From: Xiphydria camelus
Lineage: Eukaryota > Arthropoda > Insecta > Hymenoptera > Xiphydriidae
Reading direction: 5' to 3'
NCBI GenBank assembly: GCA_963678675.1
Contig: OY783194.1
Location: forward strand, 20,376,278 to 20,440,277
DNA: 64,000 nt
In this document: positions 44,263 to 53,749 of the stretch, piece by piece
How positions within the stretch are numbered: the first letter of the stretch is position 1
How the letters are laid out: each line of letters opens with the position of its first letter
Made by a program: the position numbers and the translations under genes
Notes under the pieces: generated by a model
What the model was told of the DNA's origin: nothing
Seen by the model: the letters and a program-made list of their open reading frames with translations, nothing else
Database searches by the model: none

Positions 44263-44764
44263 TGAGATTTTGAGAGAACTACGAAGCTTACAGACTTCGC
44301 TCTCCACTTAATTTAAAGCTAATTAATTTGCCTACAAATTATATCGTACAAGTTCTACTCATAGGATCAATGATTTCGACGTAATTTCGGTCCAAAGAAG
44401 GTCTAAAACTAAAATTTTCAATTTTTGTTAAAACTGGCCTACTTTCAAAGTGCCGTAATTCGGTAAGTAATTAATCTACAGAGCTCAGGTTGAGCTTAAT
44501 TTATCCCAAATTTAATACTCTTAAAAAACGTATAGAATAGCTTTCGACGAAAAATGCATGGATTAGGAGATATAGAGCAGAAACTGAAACAAGTCCAAAA
44601 ATTTCGCGGTTTTTGGCGTATAAAAATTTTTCCACAACTTTTTGAGAGTTGCAAACTTGGGTATACATAGCCCTAATGGGTCCAAACAACATACTAAAAA
44701 ATCAGAGATACATCATGTTTTGCGAATTTAGCGATATTTTGTGTCGATTTTGACTGGCCTATTA

Positions 44765-44922
44765 TACGCCTTCAAATTCTTTCGATCAGGACATGTTACA
44801 TAACGGAGAAATAGTTCCAGGTGAATGGAGGCAAAGAGAAAATCAACATTTACATGGACTACAGCTTGGCTGCAATAGAAATGTTGCAGAAAGTGCAAAA
44901 GAAAATCGCGAAAAATATAAAA
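44765..44922 (+). pseudogene. Harbinger nuclease, exon 2, middle part
   Basis: In frame with 40878-41473 it encodes FDQDMLHNGEIVPGEWRQRE and HLHGLQLGCNRNVAESAKEN, matching the GEWR-type C-terminal region of the family. It is cut after 44922 by the gypsy element (TAAAA duplication) and completed at 49568-49617. Confidence 0.85.
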
Positions 44923-45114
44923 TGTGATGTATGCGAGAGCGAGAGCACGGAGGGGTGAGTGTATGGATGCGTGGGTGTGTGCGAGCGGCGTGTGTGCGGA
45001 TGTGTGTAGCGTGTAGATGAGCCGGTAAGGCGACAGGCGTCGTCAGTCCTAATAAAGCCTTCAATTGGAGTTCACGCGAGTCTTGATTTCCAAGCCTACC
45101 TGCGCGACACCACA
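44923..45114 (+). repeat. 5' LTR of the gypsy element
   Basis: 192 bp, TG...CA ends, AATAAA near 45052, and GT-rich U3. The first bases after it (45116-45127, TTGGCGACGAGG) form the primer-binding site. Confidence 0.95.
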
Positions 45115-45115
45115 A

Positions 45116-45130
45116 TTGGCGACGAGGTAA
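45116..45130 (+). promoter_or_regulatory. Primer-binding site of the gypsy element
   Basis: TTGGCGACGAGGTAA directly follows the 5' LTR after one base, as expected for tRNA-primed reverse transcription. The primer tRNA was not determined. Confidence 0.7.
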
Positions 45131-45170
45131 CGAACAGTAACGCGTGTGGCAGTGAAGAGGAACAAAGTGA

Positions 45171-47675
45171 ATGGCAGCAGGTGGTAAAAAGAGAACGGGT
45201 ACAGCCTGGATCCAAAATCTAAATAAAAAAGAAGTAGCTGAGGAGTTAATATTACGAGGCATAGAGGCAAGAGAGGAAAGTAAATTAGAGGAGTTACGAA
45301 CAAAACTGAGGGAAACGGTACGGACCGAGGAAGAGGACGGGAAAAACGAAGAGCGACATAACGAGCAACAGGAAACGAAAATGGAATATACCAGTCAACT
45401 GGACTTCAAAATCGGAGTGGACGACTGGGAAGAGTTCGTCGAACGGATTGAACTATGCTTCGAGGCAAACAGCATAGCGGAAGGAAAGAAACGGGCGATC
45501 CTGCTAACCAAAATAGACGCAGAAACGTACAAGGTAGTACGAAAAGTGTGTGCACCAGAAAAGCCGAAAGACGTGGCGCTCGCGGACATTATTAAAAAAG
45601 TAAAGGACTACATCAAACCAAGAGTCAACAAAACAGTTTTGAGAGCGCAGTTCAGGGAGAGGAAGCAAACCGAGGAAGAGTCGGTTACGCAATACGTCGC
45701 GGCGCTACGCAAACTAGCCATCGAGTGCAAATTTACGGATGAAGAAGACGCGATACGAGACCAAATGTTAAGTGGAATCAAAAACAGATCAATTAAAATC
45801 GCGCTGTTCAAAATAGAAAACCTGACACTGGATATCGCGCGAAAGACAGCTTCGGCAATCGAAGAGGCAACAAAAGCGGCGGAGGAATTCGAAATGGAGA
45901 AGCACAACGAAAAGAAGACGGCAGAAGCCGTTACAGAAGTGTATCGAGTCCAGACGGGTTATAAGCATAAAAACGAAGGGCAGAGGAACACAAAGCAACA
46001 ACAGAGAGAACGACGTATAGGATACAATGGCGAGAACCAAAGTGCGGGGACCACATGTACTTGCTGCGGAAAGGAAGGACACCAAAAAAAAGACTGCTGG
46101 CATCGTTCGAAGAGTTGCGATGGATGCGGCCGACAAGGACACCTACGCGCGATATGCAGAGCGAGATCGCGACAAACAGACAGGACAGTAAAAAAAATTC
46201 AACCAATAGAGAATGGAGCGAATGATGAGGACTCGGACTCCGAAAGTGACTGGTACGAAAATATTAAACTTGAAATAGGTAGCAGGCTCAAAACGTGTAA
46301 TTCATTAAAAATCGAACCACAATTTTTAGGAATTGAAGTCGAAGGTAAACCGATGAAAATGGAAATCGATGGAGGTTCCGAGATCTCGCTAATCAACGAA
46401 CGAGATTGTAGCACATTGTTTCCAGATAAAAAAATTAAACCGGCAAACATTAAATTGATTTATTTCGGGGGAGAAAGAAAAAACGCGATAGGGGTTATAA
46501 ATAACGTAAACATCAAATACGGCCGCGTAACGACAATAGGCGATCTACACGTAGTAGGTAAACACGGGAAGCCGCTTATCGGCAGAGAATGGTTACACAA
46601 GCTACAGCTTTGGCCACTAGGCATACACCAAAACAAAGAGACATACAGACGCAAAACGACGCGACCGAACGACACAACAGAGACAGAGAAAGAAAACGAG
46701 AATATTGAGCGGATTAAGGAGAAATTCCTCGCAGATTACGAACACTTATTCGCTGCAGGGCTCGGCACATATAATAAAGCAAAATTCACCATATACATGC
46801 AACCAAATACAGTGCCCATATACTGTAAACCGAGAACGTTGCCGTTCGCAATGAAAGATAAAGTAAGCGAGGAAATAGACAGACTAGTAAGCGAAGGGGC
46901 TTGGTCACCGGTAGAAGTAGGAGAATGGGGCACGCCGATTGTACCTATTTTGAAAAAAGACGGATCGCTACGACTCTGCGGGGACTATAAACTAACAGTA
47001 AACAAAACGATTCGAATAGACAGACACCCGATACCTAGGATCGAGCATTTGATAGCGAATTTACATGACGCTAGGTACTTCACAAAGATTGATTTAAAAG
47101 AGGCATACGCACAAGTGCCAGTTAGCGCAGAATCAAAACAATACTTGACACTGAGCACCCACAAGGGATTATATCAGCCAAATAAGCTACCGTACGGAAT
47201 CGCGTCGGCGCCGGGATTTTTCCAAAGACAAATGGAGCAAATACTCGCGGGAATGCCGAACGTAAATGTATTTTTAGATGACATAGTAATAAAAGGCAAA
47301 ACCATCGACGAGAACTTAAAAAACACAGCGGAAGTATTAGATACGATAAAAGAATGCGGTCTAAAACTTAAGAAATCAAAATGTGTACTATTAGCAACTA
47401 AGATTAAGTATTTAGGACTAGGTATAGACAAAAACGGCATTCACACACTACCGGAAAGAGTGGAAGCGATCGATAAAATCCCAACTCCGAAAAATGTGAA
47501 AGAATTGCAGGCATTCCTGGGGATGATAAATTATTACATCAAATTTATGAAAAATCGAGCGGAAACATTACAACCCTTGTACGAATTACTAAAAAAGAAA
47601 AATTTGAATGGTCAAAACTATGTCAAGAAGCATTTGAAAACGCAAAAACAAATCTCAAATCAGCAGAAGTGCTGA
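45171..47675 (+). CDS. gypsy gag-protease-reverse transcriptase
   Basis: ATG 45171 opens 834 codons. Gag: an N-terminal helical part (LEELRTKLRETVRTEEEDGK), capsid-like region 80-240, and two zinc knuckles, CTCCGKEGHQKKDC and CDGCGRQGHLRAIC, near residues 300-330. Protease: MEIDGGSEISLINE near residue 397; the active site reads Asp-Gly-Gly instead of the usual Asp-Ser/Thr-Gly. Reverse transcriptase from about residue 540: GAWSPVEVGEWGTPIVPILK, YFTKIDLKEAYAQVPV, LPYGIASAPGFFQRQM and the FLDDI active site near residue 700. Gag and pol share one frame, as in K02A2.6-like elements. The frame is lost near 47595-47610 in an A-rich run, after which the tail to the stop at 47675 is out of frame. Confidence 0.92.
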   Translation: MAAGGKKRTGTAWIQNLNKKEVAEELILRGIEAREESKLEELRTKLRETVRTEEEDGKNEERHNEQQETKMEYTSQLDFKIGVDDWEEFVERIELCFEANSIAEGKKRAILLTKIDAETYKVVRKVCAPEKPKDVALADIIKKVKDYIKPRVNKTVLRAQFRERKQTEEESVTQYVAALRKLAIECKFTDEEDAIRDQMLSGIKNRSIKIALFKIENLTLDIARKTASAIEEATKAAEEFEMEKHNEKKTAEAVTEVYRVQTGYKHKNEGQRNTKQQQRERRIGYNGENQSAGTTCTCCGKEGHQKKDCWHRSKSCDGCGRQGHLRAICRARSRQTDRTVKKIQPIENGANDEDSDSESDWYENIKLEIGSRLKTCNSLKIEPQFLGIEVEGKPMKMEIDGGSEISLINERDCSTLFPDKKIKPANIKLIYFGGERKNAIGVINNVNIKYGRVTTIGDLHVVGKHGKPLIGREWLHKLQLWPLGIHQNKETYRRKTTRPNDTTETEKENENIERIKEKFLADYEHLFAAGLGTYNKAKFTIYMQPNTVPIYCKPRTLPFAMKDKVSEEIDRLVSEGAWSPVEVGEWGTPIVPILKKDGSLRLCGDYKLTVNKTIRIDRHPIPRIEHLIANLHDARYFTKIDLKEAYAQVPVSAESKQYLTLSTHKGLYQPNKLPYGIASAPGFFQRQMEQILAGMPNVNVFLDDIVIKGKTIDENLKNTAEVLDTIKECGLKLKKSKCVLLATKIKYLGLGIDKNGIHTLPERVEAIDKIPTPKNVKELQAFLGMINYYIKFMKNRAETLQPLYELLKKKNLNGQNYVKKHLKTQKQISNQQKC

Positions 47676-49375
47676 TAAATTACGATCCGGATAAACAACT
47701 GATATTAACATGTGATGCATCGGACTACGGAATCTCTGCAATCCTTTCACAGATGACGCCGGAAGGCGAGCGACCGATCGCGTATGCGTCGAAAACGTTA
47801 GCAACAAGCGAACGAAAATACGCGGCAATAGATAAGGAAGCGCGGGCGATAGTGTTCGGGGTAACCAAATATTATGATTACTTGTATGGAAGAAATTTCA
47901 TCCTAAAAACAGACCACCAACCGCTAGTGCGAATATTCGGACCAAAAAAAGGAATTCCGATAATGGCGACAAGACGATTGCAGCGATATGCAAATTTTTT
48001 AAGCGCGTTCCAATACCAAATTATGTACGTAAAATCAGCTAGAAACAGCGCCGACGGATTATCGCGATTACCGGTACCCAATACCAACGAGAACACGAAA
48101 CCGGAACACACATATTTAAACTATATCGCACAAGAAGCGCAAGTTTGTTTAGACGATAGAGTAATAGCGCGCGAAAGCAAAACGGACAAGGTGTTAGCAG
48201 AGGTCAGAAGATATATAGAACTCGGCTGGCCAAATAGGAAAATGCTAACGAGCGACTTGCTCCCCTACGAAACACGGAAAGATGAAGTAGCGATCGAACA
48301 GGACTGCGTTATGTGGGGATATAGGATCGTAATACCAGAAAAATTACAAAAGTCCGTACTTAACGAACTACATGAGAACCACGCAGGGACAGTCAAAATG
48401 AAATCGATTGCTAGATCGTTCTGCTGGTGGCCACAAATCGACAAACAAATTGAAGAACTCGCGAGAAATTGTCGGGACTGCGCCGAGGTACGCGACAACC
48501 CACCTGCAACAAAACTACATCCATGGGGGTGGCCGGAAAAACCATGGGAAAGAGTGCACACGGATTTCCTGGGACCGTACAAAGGGCACAATTTTCTACT
48601 GATTATAGATGCGCGAACAAAATGGCCCGAAATCTTTGTCATGAAAACAACGACGGCGAAACAAACAATAAACGCCTTCCAACAAACCTTCGCAAGACAC
48701 GGATTACCGTTACAAATTGTCAGCGACAACGGGCCACAATTTACGAGCGACGACTTCACGGGATTCCTGAGCAAGTTCGGGATTAAACATATACGTTCAG
48801 CGGTGAAACATCCAGCCTCGAACGGAGCAGCGGAGAATTTAGTAAAAACATTCAAAAGGAAACTGAAAATCATGCTGAAAAACGGAAAAACTGCACAGGA
48901 AGCTGTCGATGCATTCCTGCTAGAGTACAGATCTACACAACATTGTACGACAGGGGAAACACCAGCTAAATTAATGCTCGGCAGGCAAATAAGAACAAAA
49001 TTTGATTTAATGCGACCCGATATAAGGAAACGACAGGAGCAAGCGGTGCAGAGGCAAATGCGAAACGCAAGAGGAGGGAGAACGACAAGCTTCGCGAGAG
49101 GAGAAGAGGTGTGGACGAAAAACTTCAGCCGCCACGCGCCGCCGTGGACAGAAGCTACAATCGATCAGCGATTAGGGCCGGTGACGTATACGGTCAAACT
49201 AGGCTCAGGCGACGTAGTTAAACGTCATGCTGACCAGCTGGTACGAGGAGGTCCATCCACGACACCAGCGAAACTCGAAACGGCGAAGGCGCAAGAAGTC
49301 CAACAACCGTTGCGCCGATCGCCGCGATTGAACGCAAATGAGAATGACCGCGAATTTGAACGGAGAGGAGTGTGA
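47669..49375 (+). CDS. gypsy RNase H and integrase, continuing pol
   Basis: This frame continues pol after the single frameshift; its coding sense begins upstream near 47600, not at the first Met. RNase H: ILTCDASDYGISAILSQMTP, YAAIDKEARAIVFG and FILKTDHQPLVRIF. Integrase: an HHCC zinc part (HENHAGTVKM... CRDC), the catalytic core with VHTDFLGPYKGHN (near residue 297), IVSDNGPQFTSDDF (near 352) and HPASNGAAENLVKTF (Glu near 388), then a basic C-terminus. The stop at 49373-49375 overlaps the 3' LTR start, and a purine-rich tract (CGGAGAGGAG) precedes the LTR. Whether the shift is a mutation or a programmed event is open; most relatives read through in one frame. Confidence 0.92.
   Translation: MLINYDPDKQLILTCDASDYGISAILSQMTPEGERPIAYASKTLATSERKYAAIDKEARAIVFGVTKYYDYLYGRNFILKTDHQPLVRIFGPKKGIPIMATRRLQRYANFLSAFQYQIMYVKSARNSADGLSRLPVPNTNENTKPEHTYLNYIAQEAQVCLDDRVIARESKTDKVLAEVRRYIELGWPNRKMLTSDLLPYETRKDEVAIEQDCVMWGYRIVIPEKLQKSVLNELHENHAGTVKMKSIARSFCWWPQIDKQIEELARNCRDCAEVRDNPPATKLHPWGWPEKPWERVHTDFLGPYKGHNFLLIIDARTKWPEIFVMKTTTAKQTINAFQQTFARHGLPLQIVSDNGPQFTSDDFTGFLSKFGIKHIRSAVKHPASNGAAENLVKTFKRKLKIMLKNGKTAQEAVDAFLLEYRSTQHCTTGETPAKLMLGRQIRTKFDLMRPDIRKRQEQAVQRQMRNARGGRTTSFARGEEVWTKNFSRHAPPWTEATIDQRLGPVTYTVKLGSGDVVKRHADQLVRGGPSTTPAKLETAKAQEVQQPLRRSPRLNANENDREFERRGV
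49361..49370 (+). promoter_or_regulatory. Polypurine tract of the gypsy element
   Basis: CGGAGAGGAG lies directly before the 3' LTR, where plus-strand DNA synthesis would be primed. Confidence 0.7.
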
Positions 49376-49562
49376 TGTATGCGAGAGCGAGAGCACGGAG
49401 GGGTGAGTGTATGGATGCGTGGGTGTGTGCGAGCGGCGTGTGTGCGGATGTGTGTAGCGTGTAGATGAGCCGGTAAGGCGACAGGCGTCGTCAGTCCTAA
49501 TAAAGCCTTCAATTGGAGTTCACGCGAGTCTTGATTTCCAAGCCTACCTGCGCGACACCACA
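49371..49562 (+). repeat. 3' LTR of the gypsy element
   Basis: Same 192 bases as the 5' LTR by eye, followed by the TAAAA duplication. Confidence 0.95.
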
Positions 49563-49567
49563 TAAAA

Positions 49568-49617
49568 CATATTTTATGACAACCGGAAAGGTCGCTTGGC
49601 AAGACAATTGTCTTTAA
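49568..49617 (+). pseudogene. Harbinger nuclease, last codons
   Basis: Continuing from 44922, the codons give YFMTTGKVAWQDNCL and a TAA stop at 49615-49617. YFMT followed by a Trp-Gln motif is the common end of this nuclease family. The piece shows that the gypsy element landed 50 bases before the stop. Confidence 0.82.
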
Positions 49618-50150
49618 AATTAAAATTTTTTCCCGGTTTTCCCGAGATATTTGCAGCAGATTTCGCGATGTCGTTTTGCACTTTCTGCAATATTTTTATT
49701 GTAGAAAGGGCGTTTGCACAGGGTAAATTGTTTTGCGCATAGTGAAATCTACGAATGGTTATCTTTTTAAGGTTAAATAGTTTAGATGTATTAACATCTA
49801 TTTTATTTGGCGCTACATTTATTGCTGTGTGAAAAGAACTCAAAATGCATTTTCTACGCGCGACTTTTCTGCTAAGTCGATAATCCTAAACATCCTCCAC
49901 AAACAGGAAAAAATGAGAAAATAATTCTCAAATATTCATTTATATATAAACTAATAAAATTAAGAAATGTAAATATAAATAATCTTCAAATTATAAACTT
50001 ATTACTTTTTCATTTTAATAATATTTCTCTGTTATACGGATATCGAAAATTGAATTGTAAAATGTACGAATGGTTATTCTTTAGTATAAGTTGAAATAGG
50101 GTTAACTCTCTACGGTTAAAAACAATTAATCAGCTATTCCATGTAACAGA
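49618..50150. other. Noncoding interior of the Harbinger element
   Basis: AT-rich. Near 49810-49850 the minus strand again reads FHTAINVAPNKID, resembling the nuclease block FHTAINMAPKKVD, so it may hold a scrap of a second nuclease copy. Confidence 0.45.
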
Positions 50151-50182
50151 AATTAAAAGAAATATTTCAAAAGTATACTAAC

Positions 50183-50578
50183 TTCATTTTCTTCGTTGTC
50201 CTCTGTTTCGGATTCGTCTCCTGCATTTACGTTATTTGAGATGGTTTCCCTAGATTCTTCCTGATCTGCTGTAAATAAGAAGTCGTCGTAGTACCAGAGC
50301 GAAGGCGTGTAGATCTCGTCAGCCGAAGAACCGCTTCTTCTTGACATTTTCACCCTTTTCAGTTCTTTTCTGAATGCACTTCTCAAATTATTTATCTTCT
50401 GTTTCACACAGTGAACAGTAGCTTCAGCATCTACTGTTTTATAAAGTTCAAGTAAATCCTCATAAGCTTTCGCTCGCAAAGATCTGTTGGCATAAGTGAC
50501 GTCTTTTATTCTCCACAAACACTTTTTTGTACGGTACAACTCAATGAATTCTTTTAGAAAACTAGGCTGGTTTGCCAT
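50183..50578 (-). CDS. MADF-domain accessory protein, exon 1
   Basis: ATG at 50578 (minus strand) starts MANQPSFLKEFIELYRTKKC, followed by LWRIKDVTYANRSLRAKAYE, VKQKINNLRSAFRKELKRV and YTPSLWYYDDFLF. This is a complete MADF (Myb/SANT-like) domain of about 100 residues with an acidic tail EDNEENE. The exon ends at a donor GAA|GTTAGT (50183/50182), phase 0, and fits the acceptor before 40808. Upstream GTG-initiated codons are unlikely to be used. The intron spans the second exon of the oppositely oriented nuclease gene. Confidence 0.82.
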
Positions 50579-50640
50579 TTTCTTTGGTGCACTAACAGAG
50601 AGCACTGATGGTTGAGAAAACACTGATGGTTGAATAATCA

Positions 50641-50957
50641 CTGATGGTTAAATAACCACTGATGTTTGAATAACGCTAACTCGAAATTGGTTACGGGTTA
50701 TATAACCTATAACTAACAGTGATAGCACGACGGAGGGGGTAGCGTGGGTACGTTCTTATTGGCTAGGAAGAGTGACGTAGAAGCAAAGGATGACGCCTCC
50801 CTGATAAGCTGGGTGTTACGGTTTCTTTCCTAGGATGATGGTTGAATTCGTCGCTTCTTCTTCGAATATTATATACGGATTAAGTATTAGAAGTATAACG
50901 GTATTTAGTACAGCGATTTCTATGACGCATAACTCATTACGAACCGTCCGGCAATTA
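50641..50957. other. Promoter-side flank of the MADF gene
   Basis: It has repeats of CACTGATGGTTGAATAA near 50603-50670 and a GC-rich part (GGAGGGGGTAGCGTGGGTAC). No terminal repeat matching 36489 was found. Confidence 0.4.
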
Positions 50958-51119
50958 AGCCGGCCATAGACTTCGAGATTTTCCATCGATCATCGTTGAT
51001 TATGACAAACCGTCGCGATTGATTTTCACGCCTGATGAGCCGACAGACTTCATGCCGAAGTAGCAGTTTTGTAGCTGTTCGCGATATTTTCCCATATTAA
51101 TTTATAAACGGAATGAAAG

Positions 51120-51320
51120 CTCGAACCAGGAGATTGGTTCAATTATTTAAGAATGAACGAGGAAACTTATTTAGAGATATTAAGTTTGGTAATTCCTTTG
51201 ATAAAGGAGTAGAGCAATCATTTGAGGGAGGCAATATCTTCACATGAAAGACTGACAGTTACGTTACGATACCTCGCAAAATCTCCGAAAGTATTATATC
51301 CTTGAAATTGAATTTTATGC
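51120..51320 (+). pseudogene. Second Harbinger nuclease fragment, N-terminal region
   Basis: GDWFNYLRMNEETYLEILSL, VIPLIKE, a stop, then SSHERLTVTLRYLAKS. This is the same region as LKNFLRMDENCFQ... in the exon at 38839. The frame is broken by at least one stop and the catalytic part is missing. Confidence 0.7.
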
Positions 51321-52690
51321 ACTACTGATATTCCATCGAAAGTACAAACTTTTTCGAATGATCGAATATCATTATTTAGTCAAGGCAACGAAGGAAAATA
51401 GCGGAAAAAATTCCTGCAAAAGCGAATTTTGGTCTCCTCCGCGTACAATTCTTCTGTTATGTCGACGTTGTCAAGTTAGAAACTACTATGTGGAGAACCT
51501 GCTATATGCAGCATGGCAGTTTTTAACATAGCAAATTTTAATTTTTCTTTTCGGTCTTCGTTGTCTGGACTAAATTGCTGAAAAGTGTTGTTCCCACATG
51601 CATAGAACCCTTCGTGGTCAAAGAGATATGTAGGGTTATCAAGTATATACCTATTTTATGCGATAAGAACTGTCTTACATCAAGTTCACGTTGTGATGCC
51701 ACTATAAATGATAGTTGAAATGTAGTATTATTGGTTATGGTTTCTACTTTTTTATCACTACTTGTAGATTGCTTTTCTTTGGCGGACTTGTAATTGAAAT
51801 TATAAAATGGTTTTCTTACTAGCGGGTCGAAACGTTTTTCTTATTTAATTCATCATTGAATTAGTCATCTATTGAATTCGATATTTATCCTCTCTACAAA
51901 TTGACTTAGTATTCAAAGTATAGCAGTACCTATGGAATGGATATTGTGTAAAGCGACTCATTGCGACGTCCGGTAATTAACTCTAAACGTAATTAGCGCT
52001 TCACATAGATCGCGATAATAATGAACAGTAAGAACGGATATAGACGTCCGCTTAAGGTGCGATGGAACATTGCTATTATAAAAATTGAAAAATGTACTTG
52101 TAATATTACATCGATGCGTATGGAAATTACGTTCAGCTATAACTAAAGAAGCAATATGTAAACGCTGCATTCGAAGTATTCGTTCAGGATGTTCTCTCGA
52201 CTTTTGCAAATAACTCCGAAACTCCGATGAATTTTAAGAACATTGAAGAAGTTTGCACTTATTTATTTGCCACAGAAAAATCCACAGCAAATGAACTGCG
52301 TTTCAAGTTAATTATCCGTAATATCGGTTTCAATTTCAATGTATCCAAAGTTATTTACACTTCTGATGCTTTCTATTTAACATTACTTAAGAGCTGCATC
52401 CCAAACATATGTATTTATGGAGAAATTCCTCACACCAATATGTGAGCCTCTGAACTGAACAGTAATAATTAATGAAAATTAAAATTAAACATACTTCCTG
52501 GCCAAAGTTGCTTGGGATCTTTTGACGTGTTTTGTAGGGGATTCTTCCCTATCGATTGATATAGGTTTCATCATACTCAGATTAATTTGCATTTCATATG
52601 CTATAATGACTAGACTACTGGGGAATTTCCGAGGCCCGTGCCTGGTTAAGCAATTTATTGAATTCGTCATTATTGCGGGAAACAGTTCGT
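51320..52690. other. Mostly unassigned DNA between Harbinger fragment and Transib copy 2
   Basis: Minus-strand codons near 51480-51570 (KFAMLKTAMLHIAG) could be a BESS-like scrap. 52035-52066 shares AAGCGGACGTCTATATC (as complement) with 28459-28484. The motif GACGTCCGGTAATTAAC at 51964 recurs elsewhere. No gene is supported. Confidence 0.4.
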
Positions 52691-52851
52691 CATGACTCGT
52701 CCAGCAATTAATCCCTTCAGGAAACGTGTGGAACTGCGAATCGCCTGGATTCGACGAAACAGATCGCTTGCGTTGTCATTATGACTGTTCGAAAGATTGC
52801 GATATATATTACAATAGGTATACAGGTATAGGTAATGCGGGAGACGGATTA

Positions 52852-52895
52852 GGTGCCCATACACACAGAGGTCGAACTGTCGGTTTGGAACGGCA
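52852..52895. repeat. Left part of a GTGCCCATACACACAG MITE, split by Transib copy 2
   Basis: AGGTGCCCATACACACAGAG continues GTCGAACTGTCGGTTTGGAA and stops at CGGCA. The other part follows at 57619 (CGGCAGTTCGAACCGTCGGG). The intact relative at 59590-59884 shows the uninterrupted arrangement. Confidence 0.8.
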
Positions 52896-52933
52896 CACAG
52901 TGGGCCAAAACGCCGAAAACCTGGCCAAAACTC
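52896..52933 (+). repeat. Left TIR of Transib copy 2 with RSS-like heptamer and nonamer
   Basis: Heptamer CACAGTG (52896-52902), 10-base spacer, then CCGAAAACC (52913-52921), which matches seven of nine positions of the V(D)J nonamer ACAAAAACC. It continues TGGCCAAAACTC. Confidence 0.9.
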
Positions 52934-53749
52934 GAAAAAAAAAGTTTCTCGTTAGGGATTTTCCTTCATCACGTTGGCTAGAGAATCCCTTGAAGTGTAT
53001 GTATTCATAGGAATTAGGTCCCCATTGTTCATATATCCTTGGGAATACCAATCGGAAGTGAGCCTTTCTCTGAGTCGCGAGTCTCAGGCATCTGGCACGA
53101 AAACGAACTCTTGCATTGTAATACACGGTGAAGGAGCAAAATACGGCCGATTTGAGTGAAACAAAGTGGAACCTACTCGTGAAAGTAAGTAGAAAATAAT
53201 ACAATTAGTTTAAATTCAATTTTATGGAAAGGAAAAATTCTGGAAAGCCACTAGTACATTCAATTGTGAAAGATGCAAACAGGAAAAAATTTGGCTTCTT
53301 CAATGGATATATAAAAAGTCCCATCGAACCCCGCCTCAAAACTTACTGAATATCGTAGATGAAAGTGTTTTCTACCAATAAAAACAAAAACCAGCTGCAT
53401 TTAGCTGCATTCTGACATTTTATGAATTTTTTTCGAATTTAACTGCGGGAAAAAGGAATTTCCACTATGTATACCTATGTGCAGTGGCACACGTATTTTC
53501 GAGCCAGAGGCTAGATGTTCAAATTGGCAGATCCCAAACAATGCGACTGCAGTTATGAAAATAATTTAAAAATTTCACGCGATTAATATTAATTTTGACT
53601 GCAAATTTATATTATTACTTAACCATTCGCTATATATGTATATGTTTCGTTGCACGATTAGCAGACTCCTACCTACTGTGTCTTATTATTTATTATCATT
53701 TTGATTTAAGTAATGCGCTAATGAGAGCTAATCTCACCTTCGATCACCA

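Larger units (their letters stand above)
41474..44761 (-). mobile_element. 3.3 kb DNA transposon with about 490-bp TIRs, PIN/XPG-like gene inside
   Basis: Ends TAGGCCAGTCAAAATCGACA and its exact complement extend inward for about 490 bp each (41474-41965, 44264-44761) with very high identity. The TSD is TTA by the symmetric reading (41471-41473, 44762-44764); TTAT is also possible. Removing the element plus one duplication restores the Harbinger reading frame (Ser-Ser-Tyr-Thr-Pro). It contains the 3' exon of a PIN/XPG-like protein with a Cys-rich tail, two small foldbacks and other unassigned DNA. A 3-4 bp TSD would suit an Academ-type element, but this is a guess. Confidence 0.8.
44923..49562 (+). 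mobile_element. Full-length Ty3/gypsy retrotransposon, apparently recent
   Basis: Two 192-bp LTRs (44923-45114, 49371-49562) run TGTGATG...CACCACA and look identical. The TSD is TAAAA (44918-44922, 49563-49567). The internal part encodes gag, protease, reverse transcriptase, RNase H and integrase, with no env. The only defect seen is one frameshift between reverse transcriptase and RNase H. Identical LTRs argue for a recent insertion. Confidence 0.95.
38576..50960 (+). mobile_element. PIF/Harbinger element with two genes, heavily invaded
   Basis: It encodes a DDE_Tnp_4 nuclease on the plus strand and a MADF protein on the minus strand, the normal two-gene content of the superfamily. It is interrupted by a foldback (39612-40181), a 3.3 kb element (41474-44761) and a gypsy retrotransposon (44923-49562). 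Without these its core is about 3.5 kb. The left end may be 36489; the right end was not found. Confidence 0.8.

Noticed and set aside
41533..44692. Two identical 63-codon frames on opposite strands as a gene pair
   Set aside because: They lie at mirrored positions in the long inverted repeats, so they are two copies of one terminal sequence without recognisable protein features.
52809..53204. Minus-strand frame across the left TIR of Transib copy 2
   Set aside because: It spans an element border and shows no domain, so it cannot be an old gene.
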